Origin: Streptomyces murinus
Lineage (GTDB): Bacteria > Actinomycetota > Actinomycetes > Streptomycetales > Streptomycetaceae
Reading direction: 5' to 3'
Length of the DNA: 43,318 nucleotides
Assembly (NCBI RefSeq): GCF_002154555.1
Contig: NZ_MUNF01000080.1
Span: 1 to 43,318 of the forward strand
In this document: positions 33,819 to 41,513 of the stretch, in pieces
Layout of the letters: each line of letters opens with the position of its first letter
Numbering within the stretch: position 1 is the first letter of the stretch
Notes under the pieces: model-generated
Databases searched by the model: none
What the model was told of the DNA's origin: nothing
What the model saw: the letters and a program-made list of their open reading frames with translations, nothing else
Translations under genes and position numbers: made by a program

Positions 33819-35647
33819 GGGTTTCCTCCAGTCACGATCTTTGCCATGTTGTTCAAGGAATCACCCTCCCAGTACTGCGAGTGCGCGGGCATGAGGCCGT
33901 CGGAGCCCGGAAGCTTGCCCGGGGCGACATGGAACGTCTGCCCGCCGAATTCGTCCGAGGTCGGATCATTCCCATACATGACCGAGTGATCGTTGAAGAG
34001 GCGCCAGTACGCCATGGGGTTGAGCGGCGCCAGCGTTCCGGCCGGCGGCGGGGCGAGGTTCACCAGGTCGTTCCTGGCGGTCGCGGCCCAGACGTGGTCG
34101 GCCCCGATGTGCAGGTCCTTGGCGTGGTCCACGCCCGAGCCGGGGCTGCCCACCAGGATCGCCCGGTCCACCGGCAGATCGGGGTGGTCCCGCAGGGTTT
34201 CACCGGCGACGAGGGTGCCGTAGCTGTGCCCCAGGACCGTCGAGTTCACGGAACCGTGGTGGGCGGTGTCGATCCCGGTGAGGAAGTCGCTCAGCGGCTC
34301 GCGGGCGGCATCGGCGTACTTGGCGTCGGTCGCGTCCGTGAGCAGGCCCTGCGGAGCGTCGTAGCCGAGCCACGTGATCGACGCCGTCGTGTGGGTCGGG
34401 TCGGTGAGGCTCGCCCGGTCCTGGAGCATCTCCGCGCGGTGGATGTCGCCGTCGATGCCGCTCAGTGTGGTGCCCGTACCGGGCACATAGGTCGCCACAT
34501 TGTCCGCGGTGTCGGGGTTGCCGATGGAGATGACGACGCGACCGTTGTTCTTGTCGTCGAAGCCGAGCAGGTACGGGCGCTTGCTCTCGTCGGTGTAGTC
34601 GAAGCGCTTCTCGATCGCTTCCATCCCACCGACCGGACCCCAGACTTTCTTCCGCGCCTCCTCCCAGTCCTTCCATTCCTGGCTCTCGACGCTGAGGCCC
34701 TTCGGCATGGACCCGGTGTACGGGTCGATGTAGGGCTGGTACCGCTCGGGCTCCGGGTGCTTCTTCAGCCAGGCGTCGTAGTCCAGCCGGGCCTTCGCAT
34801 GCGCCTCGTCGAGCACGGTGCGGTTGGCCTGGTCCCGCGCGGTGGCGGGCAGTCCGTCCATCGCGCCCACCGCGTCGGGGTGCGCCGACAGGTAGTCCGA
34901 TCGCTGCTCGTCGGTCAGGCCCTGCCACCAGGCGGCGTTCTTCTTGGGGTCGTCGTGCTCAGGCGGTCGGGGCAGCGAGTCGAAATAGTCCTTGCCCGCG
35001 TCGCGCACCCCGGCCGTGTCCGACTTGACGTCGATCCAGTCCTTGTCGGAGACCACCAGGTCGTCGTCGGCCTTCAGGGCGCGCAGCTTCGGAGCCCACT
35101 TGGTGTCGGCGTCCGTGGCCTCCTTCAGGGCGTCGCCGATGCGGTCGGCGAAACCGACGGCCTTGCCGAAGTTCGGGTTCGGATGCATATGGACGGCCTG
35201 GCGCTCCAGCGCGGCCGACGTCGGGTCCGTCGGACTGGTGCTCACCCGCACCGTGCCGCCCTCCGGCACCTTGCCGTCGACCTCCTTGCCCCCGGCCGGG
35301 AAGCTCACCGAGCCGTCCGCACCGACCGTGCAGCCCGCCGCCGCGGCGTCCTCCAGCGCGGCCTCCAGCTTCCGCTTGGCCGCGGCCATGTCGAAGGCGA
35401 AGCCGTCCAGCGCGGCGCCCGCCAGCGCGCACTCAGCGGCGGCGTAGTGGAAGTCCTTGGACAGCTGCTTCAGTTCACGCAGGGCCGCCTTCGCGGTCTC
35501 GCCGGAGAGCTGGTTGCGGATCCCCGCCGAGATCCGGCTGTCCAACGCCTCCCCGGCCTTGCCCGCCATCTCGCTCGTGGCGCGGTAGCCGTCGGCGGCG
35601 TCCTGGTACTCGGACGGCTTGAGGGCCTTCAACGCGGCAAGATCCAT
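33815..35647 (-). CDS. ESX-like N-terminal domain + DUF1023 alpha/beta hydrolase (module 1)
   Basis: A 610-residue protein. Seen: an all-helical N-terminus (1-105), then RKLEAALEDAAAAG and the motif DGSVSF (111-116), which is shared with the large protein of module 2. A DUF1023-type region follows, with WWQGLTDEQRSDYLSAHPDA (240-259) and DGLPATARDQANR (264-276). The hydrolase fold has GHSYG (473-477, nucleophile Ser475), a candidate Asp527 and a candidate His589, so the triad looks complete. There is no signal peptide. Actinobacterial DUF1023 proteins of this type often sit with WXG100-like genes; export through a type VII system is inferred. The substrate is unknown. The gene lies 7 bp after the small ESX-like gene and overlaps the lipoprotein gene by 4 bp. 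Confidence 0.87.
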   Translation of the reverse strand: MDLAALKALKPSEYQDAADGYRATSEMAGKAGEALDSRISAGIRNQLSGETAKAALRELKQLSKDFHYAAAECALAGAALDGFAFDMAAAKRKLEAALEDAAAAGCTVGADGSVSFPAGGKEVDGKVPEGGTVRVSTSPTDPTSAALERQAVHMHPNPNFGKAVGFADRIGDALKEATDADTKWAPKLRALKADDDLVVSDKDWIDVKSDTAGVRDAGKDYFDSLPRPPEHDDPKKNAAWWQGLTDEQRSDYLSAHPDAVGAMDGLPATARDQANRTVLDEAHAKARLDYDAWLKKHPEPERYQPYIDPYTGSMPKGLSVESQEWKDWEEARKKVWGPVGGMEAIEKRFDYTDESKRPYLLGFDDKNNGRVVISIGNPDTADNVATYVPGTGTTLSGIDGDIHRAEMLQDRASLTDPTHTTASITWLGYDAPQGLLTDATDAKYADAAREPLSDFLTGIDTAHHGSVNSTVLGHSYGTLVAGETLRDHPDLPVDRAILVGSPGSGVDHAKDLHIGADHVWAATARNDLVNLAPPPAGTLAPLNPMAYWRLFNDHSVMYGNDPTSDEFGGQTFHVAPGKLPGSDGLMPAHSQYWEGDSLNNMAKIVTGGNP

Positions 35648-35654
35648 GACCCGC

Positions 35655-36098
35655 TCACTTGCCCTTCGCCCGGCCGCCGACGGCCTCGGTGTCCTGGTAC
35701 TCCGTCTTGATCTTCTGGAGCCCGTCCCGGACGTCCCCGTCGGTCATCGACAGATCGCGCCCCGCGCGCTCCAGCAGACCGCCCAGCTTCCCGCAGCGGC
35801 CGCTCACCTGACCGACGTACTTCTTCCAGGAGTCGTAGAGCTCCTTCTGCGCCGCGGCCGACTCGCACCCGGCGCCGTCCCCCAGCCCCGACTGCCCGTG
35901 CTCCAGCTTCCCCAGCGCCGTGCTCACATCGGTCCGCAGCCCCGTGACGTCTCCGCCGGCGGCCGACCAGACCTTCCGGTCCGACTTCAGCGAGTCTCCA
36001 CCGCCACCGGCGTCCGGCACGTGGTTCAGCCGCATCCGTGTGGAACCGGAACGCGTGGCGGCATCCGCCTTCAGCTGCTCCCATTCGTCCCAGGGCAT
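35655..36098 (-). CDS. small helical ESX/WXG100-like protein (module 1)
   Basis: A 147-residue protein, predicted all-helical from its pattern. Seen: MPWDEWEQLKADAATR at the start, then a region with SDRKVWSAAGGDVTGLRTD in the place of a WXG turn, LGKLEHGQSGLGD, and a long helix ending in a Lys/Gly-rich tail. The start is the ATG with GGAGGA 9 nt upstream; an upstream in-frame Met (at 36170) has no such site. Size and fold fit a WXG100-superfamily partner for the next gene, but the canonical W-x-G is not present, so the assignment is tentative. It is first in the module 1 operon. Confidence 0.75.
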   Translation of the reverse strand: MPWDEWEQLKADAATRSGSTRMRLNHVPDAGGGGDSLKSDRKVWSAAGGDVTGLRTDVSTALGKLEHGQSGLGDGAGCESAAAQKELYDSWKKYVGQVSGRCGKLGGLLERAGRDLSMTDGDVRDGLQKIKTEYQDTEAVGGRAKGK

Positions 36099-36212
36099 GC
36101 CCGTGGTCCTCCCCCGCGCCCCACCCTGTGAGCGGGGTATGAACTCCTTATGAGCCTCCCAAGTTAACAACGCGTCACCGCCGCCACATCCGCCGCGGGA
36201 ACTAGGGCAGTT

Positions 36213-36226
36213 GAGTACCTGTACTC
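36213..36226. promoter_or_regulatory. palindrome at the DUF397 stop codon (module 1)
   Basis: GAGTAC-CT-GTACTC, a perfect 6-bp inverted repeat overlapping the DUF397 stop codon and 115 bp upstream of the small ESX-like gene. A regulator site for the downstream operon is possible. The core recurs upstream of map (20424-20435). Confidence 0.45.
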
Positions 36227-36479
36227 ATTGCGTCCGCGCCGAGTAGGTGACGAACGCGGTCCAAGTGGTGGGAGCGACGGTGAGGCAGGGGCCCTCGGTG
36301 TTCTTGGAGTCGCGGATGTGGATGGTGGTGGGGGTGGGGGCGAACTCGACACAGTCGTTGATATCGCTGCTGTCGCTGTAGCTGCTCTTACGCCAGGCGA
36401 GGGCCAGCTCGACGCAATCGTCGGGCTCGCTACTGCTGCTGTAGCTGCTCTTGAACCAGTGGAGGTCGGCGGTGCTCAT
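36225..36479 (-). CDS. DUF397 protein, regulator partner (module 1)
   Basis: An 84-residue protein of the DUF397 family, which in Streptomyces is found beside WhiJ-type XRE regulators and is thought to modulate them. Seen: two copies of a motif, LHWFKSSYSSSSEPDDCVEL and LAWRKSSYSDSSDINDCVEF, followed by HIRDSKNTEGPCLTVAP. It therefore carries a duplicated N-terminal half. The ATG overlaps the regulator stop codon (ATGA), so the pair is co-translated. A 77-bp part of the gene (36274-36350) is identical to 42019-42095 in the module 2 copy. Confidence 0.92.
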   Translation of the reverse strand: MSTADLHWFKSSYSSSSEPDDCVELALAWRKSSYSDSSDINDCVEFAPTPTTIHIRDSKNTEGPCLTVAPTTWTAFVTYSARTQ

Positions 36480-37321
36480 AGTCTCCCCAGAGCTTGCTCG
36501 ATGAAGGACTGCGACTCCCGCGGTGGGAGGGCCTGCGCCCGGATCATGCCATAGCGCAGCTCAAGGATGCGGAGGTCTTTGGGGCCTGAGACCGGGCGGC
36601 GATTGAACGCGCCGTTGGAACGTCCGATCGCTGTACCATCGGCAAACTTCAGCACCTCGATCATGCCTCCAGCTCCGGCGTGTTCCTCCCGATCGGTTGG
36701 CATGATCTGAAACGTGACGTTTCGCAACCGCGCCACCTCCAAGAGGTGTTCGAGCTGTCGGTGCAGCACCATCTGTCCACCGTAAGGGCGTTCAAGCGTC
36801 ACCTGCTCCTGGACGAAGCTGAGCGTAGGAGCCGGCTCCCGCTCGAAGACCACCTTTCGAGCCATTCGTGCGGCCAACGTTCGTTCCACGACATCTTCGC
36901 TGAGCGCGGGCTGCCTCATCTCGAACAGCGCTCGCGCATACTCCGGCGTCTGCAACAGCCCGTGCAGGTTGTGGCTGCCGTACAGCAGCATCTCCACGGC
37001 CCGCCCCTCCAGGTCCGCCAGATCGCGTACCTTCTTCGGATAGCGCGCCCTCCTCATGTCCTCCATGAAGGCCCTCAAGTGCCCCTGCGCCTTCAGGAGC
37101 GTGTCCACCTTGTCCAGGAACTCCGGCCGGGGAATCCGCGATCCGCGCTCGATCTTGCGGATCAGGGCCTCGCTGTAACCGAGGGCCGCCGCCAGGTCGG
37201 GGACGCTCATCCCGGCTGCCTCCCGGCACACTTGGAGCAGCCGTCCCACCGCCTGCACCATCGGCTCCATCTCGTCGCCCGGCTCGACGTCCCAGCCCGC
37301 TTCATCCACGTTCTCGGTCAT
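36476..37321 (-). CDS. XRE-family regulator with DUF5753 (module 1)
   Basis: A 281-residue DNA-binding protein. Seen: helix-turn-helix about 27-80 (VGRLLQVCREAAGMSVPDLA, ALGYSEALIRKIERGSRIP) and the C-terminal DUF5753 region with LLQTPEYARALFE, FVQEQVTLERPYGGQMVLHR and IEVLKFADGTAIGRSNGAFN. It belongs to the WhiJ-like group that pairs with DUF397 proteins and small ATPases in streptomycetes. The start is ATG with GGAGGA ending 3 nt before it. The upstream region holds GACAGCCGG direct repeats, likely operator sites. The paralogue at 42221 has the same length and is clearly similar throughout. Confidence 0.93.
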   Translation of the reverse strand: MTENVDEAGWDVEPGDEMEPMVQAVGRLLQVCREAAGMSVPDLAAALGYSEALIRKIERGSRIPRPEFLDKVDTLLKAQGHLRAFMEDMRRARYPKKVRDLADLEGRAVEMLLYGSHNLHGLLQTPEYARALFEMRQPALSEDVVERTLAARMARKVVFEREPAPTLSFVQEQVTLERPYGGQMVLHRQLEHLLEVARLRNVTFQIMPTDREEHAGAGGMIEVLKFADGTAIGRSNGAFNRRPVSGPKDLRILELRYGMIRAQALPPRESQSFIEQALGRL

Positions 37322-37361
37322 GTCTCCTCCTTCGCCGTGCACTCGACTCGTATAACGCCGT

Positions 37362-37400
37362 GACAGCCGGGACAGCCGGGACAAAACCGGGACAGTCACC
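37362..37400. promoter_or_regulatory. direct repeats between regulator and ATPase genes (module 1)
   Basis: Units GACAGCCGG (37362-37370), GACAGCCGG (37371-37379), GACAAAACCGG (37380-37390) and GACAGTCACC (37391-37400) in a row, followed by GTACGTAC. The matching block in module 2 has GAGACA in place of GGGACA in the same positions. These look like operator sites for the adjacent XRE regulator. Confidence 0.6.
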
Positions 37401-37422
37401 GTACGTACAGGCGCTATCGCTT

Positions 37423-37453
37423 ACTCAGCGAACCACCACTCGCCACGCTGAGT
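37423..37453. promoter_or_regulatory. inverted repeat upstream of ATPase gene (module 1)
   Basis: ACTCAGCG (37423-37430) and CGCTGAGT (37446-37453) with a 15-bp spacer, ending 3 nt before the ATPase start. The same pair with the same spacing is present in module 2. It may be an operator or a hairpin that hides the start. Confidence 0.5.
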
Positions 37454-37566
37454 GATGTGAACCAAGAAACCGTCGCCACCCGCGACTTCATGCTGCTCCT
37501 GTCCCCCACCCCCCGCGGCGCCCGGCTCGCCCGGCTGCTCGCCGCGGAGCAGCTGCGGAGCTGGGG
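37441..37566. repeat. 126-bp segment identical to 43193-43318
   Basis: Base-for-base identical to the last 126 bp of the window, covering the ATPase ribosome site and first 36 codons. Identity stops abruptly on the left, where the upstream regions differ; on the right it runs to the window edge. Confidence 0.95.
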
Positions 37567-37864
37567 AATCCTCTCGGACGCGGCCACGCGCGTGATCGCC
37601 GAGCTGGCCGCGAACGCCGCGACCCATGGCCGGGTGCCGGGACGGAACTTCCAGCTCACGCTGAACGTCGTCGGCGACACGCTCCGCGTCGAGGTGACCG
37701 ACACCCGCCGCGAGCGCCTGCCCGAGGCCCAACATCCGTGCGCGGAGGAGGAGTCGGGGCGCGGACTGCTCATCGTGGAGGCGCTGGCCGACCGCTGGGG
37801 CGTGTCGTCGGACGTCGTGCCGCGCAAGACCGTGTGGGCCGAGATCACGGTCCCGGGTCTTTGA
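37457..37864 (+). CDS. anti-sigma-factor-like ATP-binding protein (module 1)
   Basis: A 135-residue HATPase_c protein of the small RsbW/AbaA-associated type. Seen: the N box VIAELAANAATHG (about 46-58), LRVEVTDTRRE as the ATP-lid Asp region (the glycine of the usual DxGxG is replaced), and the G2 box SGRGLLIVEALADRWG (about 100-115). In streptomycetes such proteins are encoded beside XRE-DUF397 pairs and are thought to act with them; the target is unknown. The start is GTG; no strong ribosome site is seen. It is divergent from the regulator gene. The first 110 bp are identical to the truncated copy at 43209. Confidence 0.9.
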   Translation: MNQETVATRDFMLLLSPTPRGARLARLLAAEQLRSWGILSDAATRVIAELAANAATHGRVPGRNFQLTLNVVGDTLRVEVTDTRRERLPEAQHPCAEEESGRGLLIVEALADRWGVSSDVVPRKTVWAEITVPGL

Positions 37865-38337
37865 CGAATACGCGTGCACAGGCGGAGACACAGCCCCCGA
37901 CAGGACCGCCGGTACGTCGCCCGCAGCACGGACGGCCGCCGCACGGTCCTGAGCCATGTGCCGCGCGGGAACTCCGATCCGGCCCGCTGCCGGAGCCCCT
38001 CGTACGGGGCCCGGGCGCGGCGCTCGCCATCACGCTGGCCGGGGCGCACGCGTGGGGCATGACCCACGCGGGGCCGCCCCCGGCCACCGTGCTGCTCGGA
38101 GCGGTCAAGCCGCCGGCCGTACGCCGGTGCAGCCGCGCTGCTTCGCCTCGTGGTCGGCGAAGGCGCGCAGGGCGTCGCGGGCGAACGAGGCGGAGTAGTG
38201 CGGGACCGGGTAGGTGTCGGTGTCCCCGTCGTGCAGGTGGTACAGCACGAACACCGCCCGCTGCGCCGAGCGCGGGCAGGTCGCGGTGGCCCAGGCGTAG
38301 TCACGGTCGGCGTGCGTGGGACCGTAGCCCGCCTTGA
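37861..38337 (+). CDS. possible small gene after the ATPase gene, 3' end doubtful
   Basis: From a TTG that overlaps the ATPase stop (TTGA) runs a frame with coding-like GC at third positions, especially in 38013-38107, which reads GAALAITLAGAHAWGMTHAG followed by PPPATVLLGAV. No stop occurs until 38337, so the frame runs 233 bp into the 3' end of the opposing membrane-protein gene. A real gene would be expected to end sooner, so this may be a decayed or recombined remnant. I recall similar short proteins after such ATPase genes in other streptomycetes, but this is not checked. Function unknown. Confidence 0.35.
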   Translation: MTNTRAQAETQPPTGPPVRRPQHGRPPHGPEPCAARELRSGPLPEPLVRGPGAALAITLAGAHAWGMTHAGPPPATVLLGAVKPPAVRRCSRAASPRGRRRRAGRRGRTRRSSAGPGRCRCPRRAGGTARTPPAAPSAGRSRWPRRSHGRRAWDRSPP

Positions 38338-39208
38338 GCTGTTCGCCCTCGCTGGCCAGGAAGTCCTTGGCAGCGGCGCCGTAGTAGCCGTAGAGGCCGT
38401 AACCGGGCTTCTTCGCCTTCGTGACCAGGTAGCAGTTGGTCTGCGGGGCGTCCGGATCCGCCGGGTACTCCATGACCTCGGGCGTACCGCCTCGTGCCGC
38501 GTCCGTTCCGCGCAGCGCCGCGCATGATCCCTGGGCCTGCGACAGCGGTTTCGCCGTCCCGGGCGCGCCCAGTCGTGCGGTGGACAGGCCGGTGAGCCGT
38601 TTGCCCGCCTTCACCTGGCAACCGTGCTTCTCGGCTGTCTTCCGGGCGGTCTCGGTGGTCACCCGGCCGAGACCGGTCACAGTGCTGCCGTTCGCCGTGC
38701 CGAGCAGATCACCGTAGGCGACCAGGGCCTTGTTCTTCTGGTTGACGCAGTCCAGCGCGGCCATGACCTGGTAGGTGCCGCCCGCGTACCTGACGACACC
38801 GGACCAGCCCTGGCCGAGGGGCGCCGCCTGCTCCCGGACACCGTCGTAGTCCGCGTTGTACCAGGTGAGCTCCTGGGAAGGAGCCTTCGCGGTGCTCCAG
38901 CGCAGCTTCAGCTCCAGGGAGCCGCTCTGCGGCCCGGATTGCGAGCCGCGGACCCGGCAGGCGGCCAGGTAGTCGCTGTCGCCCTCGTCGTCGGCTCTGA
39001 GATGCGACGAGCGCAGCGCCTCGCTGAGGCCGCCCTGGGCCAGAGAGCCGTCGCACGCCCGGTCGAGTGAGCCCTCTCCGCCCCCGGAGCCGAAGGACCC
39101 GGTGCCGTAGAGCACCGCCCCCACCAGCGCCAGAACCAGCAGGAACGCCCCTGCCCACCACCCGGCGTGCACACGCCGGGCCCCGGTTTTCGTCTGCATC
39201 GTGCTCAT
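38105..39208 (-). CDS. membrane-anchored protein with two outer domains (module 2)
   Basis: A 367-residue protein of unknown function. Seen: basic start, one transmembrane segment WWAGAFLLVLALVGAVLYG (about residues 17-35), a Gly/Ser linker, then two domains of about 150 residues, each with conserved-looking cysteines (CDGSLAQGG, AACRVRG, ALDCVNQ, HGCQVK; then SCAALRG, TNCYLV, ATCPRS, RGCTGV). The even cysteine spacing suggests disulphides outside the cell. It has no lipobox, unlike the module 1 lipoprotein, but has the same position and two-domain layout. It lies 25 bp after the large ESX-like gene. Its 3' end may overlap the opposing ORF at 37861. Confidence 0.8.
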   Translation of the reverse strand: MSTMQTKTGARRVHAGWWAGAFLLVLALVGAVLYGTGSFGSGGGEGSLDRACDGSLAQGGLSEALRSSHLRADDEGDSDYLAACRVRGSQSGPQSGSLELKLRWSTAKAPSQELTWYNADYDGVREQAAPLGQGWSGVVRYAGGTYQVMAALDCVNQKNKALVAYGDLLGTANGSTVTGLGRVTTETARKTAEKHGCQVKAGKRLTGLSTARLGAPGTAKPLSQAQGSCAALRGTDAARGGTPEVMEYPADPDAPQTNCYLVTKAKKPGYGLYGYYGAAAKDFLASEGEQLKAGYGPTHADRDYAWATATCPRSAQRAVFVLYHLHDGDTDTYPVPHYSASFARDALRAFADHEAKQRGCTGVRPAA

Positions 39209-39233
39209 TCCGTCGAAGGCCGTCGCACACCGG

Positions 39234-41468
39234 TCAGCGGTCGGCGCGCAGCGTACTCAGGGTCCGGTCACGTCCGTGCGCGTAGTCGTCCTGACCCGCG
39301 TGGACGTAGTACTTCGTCCAGTCGCTGTCGACGGCGTGACCGCGGCTGTTCGCCCATGATCTGACCAGCTTCTCGACATCGTGCTGGCCCGCGTCATAGG
39401 TCTTGGCGTTCTGCTCGGTCGCGGCGAGGTTCGCCTCCGCCACGTGCTCCTTGTTCGACTCGTACGCCCACACGTCGAGCGCCTTCTGGCTGAGGTCTCC
39501 CACCGGGCTGAGGTCCTTGACCGGGTTGAACATCAGCGCCGTGCTCAGGGAGGTGCCGAGGCCGTGGTTGAAGTCGGCGGCCCACTGCGTCTTCTTGAAC
39601 CGCTCGTCGTAGATGATGTCCGACCGGACGCCGTCATAGGCGCCGATGGCACGGGACGACTCCACGATGCGGTCCCGGATCGTCTTGTCGCCGGCGTCCG
39701 GCGGGATCGTGTCCAGGACGTGGTGCGAGTACTGCTGCTCGGCCCCGTAGAGGTGCCCGAAGGCCTCCGGGTCGGCGGCGATACCACGCATGACGGCGGC
39801 GAGCCGCTGGTGCCCCACGGCCATGTGCGCGCCGTCCTTGTCGCTCCAGACGGAACCTGAGCTGTCCCAGTCGATGTCGTACTTCGACGACGACTCCGCG
39901 TAGGTCTCGTGGGTGTCGGCCGTGTACGACGTCATGATGTGGGCCAGCGGCTGGACGAGGTTCGTCGGCAGGTCCTGGGCGTGCTTGTCGGTGTACAGCG
40001 TGTTGATCGTCTGCTGGAGGATGCGGGCCTGCGGCTCGCTGTGCTCGCCGATCGGGTGGTAGCCCCCGGGCGCCTGTCCGGTCGTCGCGGCCTCCAGGGC
40101 CGCGCCGAAGCCCTTGCGGACGTCGCCGTCCTCCGCCATGACGGGAATGCCGACCGTCGTACCGCCGGGCGGGGTCGCGTAGTGGTCCACGACCGTGTCC
40201 CAGTCCCGGCCGTGCAGCAGGTACTGGAGGTTGTCGTTGTGGGCCGGGTCCAGGTAGTCGGTGCTGGTCTTCGGGTCGTGCGACATGATGCCGAGCACGC
40301 CGTCGAGCGGGTCGTTGGCGAACCAGCCCCGGTCCTTGCCGCTGAATTTGTCCCGCAGGCCCCAGATGGACTCGCCCGGGTTGTCGCCCTTGGACACGTA
40401 CGACTCCTCCGCGTGCCGGATGTCGTCGGCGGTGTCCTCCAGGAACTGCCCGTTGTAGCCGTCTCCCTGCTGCATCAGGGTGACGAGGCTCTGGTAGCCG
40501 CGGACCTTCTCGTCCGGGATGGGGCTGAGGCCGTCGACCTTGAACTGCTCGGTTCCGGCCTTCCGCATGTCCGCGCGGAACTTCTGGTAGAAGGACGAGT
40601 GCGGGTCCTGGGTCGCGGTCGCCAGTGTCGTGGCGAGCCCCTTCTGGATGTCCAGGTACTGCCCGCTGTGCTGCTTGTCGTCGTGGTAGGCGAGACCGTC
40701 GAGGGTGTTGGAGAGTTGAAGGGTGCCCTTGGCGCCCAGCTCGTCCAGCAGAGTCTGACTGAACGCCTTGTCACCGGAGTTGTCGTGGAAGAGGCGCTGC
40801 AACTCCTTGTAGTCCGCCGCCGAGGCGTCGCCGGAGTTGACGCGCTGCGCGATGTCCTTGCCCTCGTCGGCCTCGTACTTCTCGATGTCGCCCTGGGCCT
40901 TGCCGTTGAAGTCGGGGACCTGGCCGAAGCCCGTCTCGGGGCCCTTCACGACGGCGGTGAAGGCGACCTCGACGCCCTTGTCGGCGTCGTCCACGTCCTT
41001 CACGCACTGATCGATGCGGGCCTGCCAGGAAGCGACGTCCTCGCTGATGCTGTCCTGGTAGGAGGGGTCGTGCACGTAGGCCATCCGCGCACCCTGGCTG
41101 AGCTTCTCGGTGTCGAACGAGACCACGCCCTGGTCCGACACCTTCATGCCCTTGGCGATGGCGTCGTCCCGGGCCGACTCCAGCTTCTTGCGCAGGTCCA
41201 CGAACTGGGTGTGGGCGTCACGCAGCAGCGAGGCGATGGCCTTGGCCTCGGTCTGGGCGTTCCGGAACTGCGTGAGCCGGATCCCGAAGCGCGCGTTGGC
41301 GGTCTGCTGGCTCTCCCCCACCCACGTCGGGCGCAAGGTGATGCCGTGCACGTCCTTCTGGTAGGCGGTCTCCTGCTTGCCCAGCTCCGTCGCCATGCCG
41401 TCCCAGCGGGTGGCGGCCGTGGTGAGCGTGGACAGGTCTGTCGTCAGTATCTCGTGGTACGTCGGCAT
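39234..41468 (-). CDS. large ESX-like protein with unrecognised C-terminal region (module 2)
   Basis: A 744-residue protein. Seen: an N-terminal helical hairpin with the W-x-G turn PTWVGES (Trp49-Gly51), a helix rich in Ala, then RKKLESARDDAIAKG and VVSFD (about 115-119), equivalent to the module 1 motif, and DVDDADKGVEVAFTAV. From about residue 200 the protein is mostly polar helix with no motif I recognise and no GxSxG. It resembles, from memory, the actinobacterial DUF6571 family; this needs a search. No signal peptide is present, so WXG-dependent export is the likely route if it is secreted. The start at MPTYHE follows CGGGGA; a TTG five codons upstream is less likely. Confidence 0.85.
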   Translation of the reverse strand: MPTYHEILTTDLSTLTTAATRWDGMATELGKQETAYQKDVHGITLRPTWVGESQQTANARFGIRLTQFRNAQTEAKAIASLLRDAHTQFVDLRKKLESARDDAIAKGMKVSDQGVVSFDTEKLSQGARMAYVHDPSYQDSISEDVASWQARIDQCVKDVDDADKGVEVAFTAVVKGPETGFGQVPDFNGKAQGDIEKYEADEGKDIAQRVNSGDASAADYKELQRLFHDNSGDKAFSQTLLDELGAKGTLQLSNTLDGLAYHDDKQHSGQYLDIQKGLATTLATATQDPHSSFYQKFRADMRKAGTEQFKVDGLSPIPDEKVRGYQSLVTLMQQGDGYNGQFLEDTADDIRHAEESYVSKGDNPGESIWGLRDKFSGKDRGWFANDPLDGVLGIMSHDPKTSTDYLDPAHNDNLQYLLHGRDWDTVVDHYATPPGGTTVGIPVMAEDGDVRKGFGAALEAATTGQAPGGYHPIGEHSEPQARILQQTINTLYTDKHAQDLPTNLVQPLAHIMTSYTADTHETYAESSSKYDIDWDSSGSVWSDKDGAHMAVGHQRLAAVMRGIAADPEAFGHLYGAEQQYSHHVLDTIPPDAGDKTIRDRIVESSRAIGAYDGVRSDIIYDERFKKTQWAADFNHGLGTSLSTALMFNPVKDLSPVGDLSQKALDVWAYESNKEHVAEANLAATEQNAKTYDAGQHDVEKLVRSWANSRGHAVDSDWTKYYVHAGQDDYAHGRDRTLSTLRADR

Positions 41469-41513
41469 GGTTCCCCGTTGCAATGCGATGGCGTACGAGT
41501 GGGCCCGGTTGCG

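Noticed and set aside
33782..35710. Open frame of 642 codons on the plus strand opposite the DUF1023 gene
   Set aside because: Antisense shadow; the minus-strand protein has an intact GHSYG hydrolase core.
37414..38304. Open frame of 296 codons on the minus strand across the ATPase gene
   Set aside because: Arg/Ser/Thr-rich shadow without recognisable domains; the ATPase boxes are on the plus strand.
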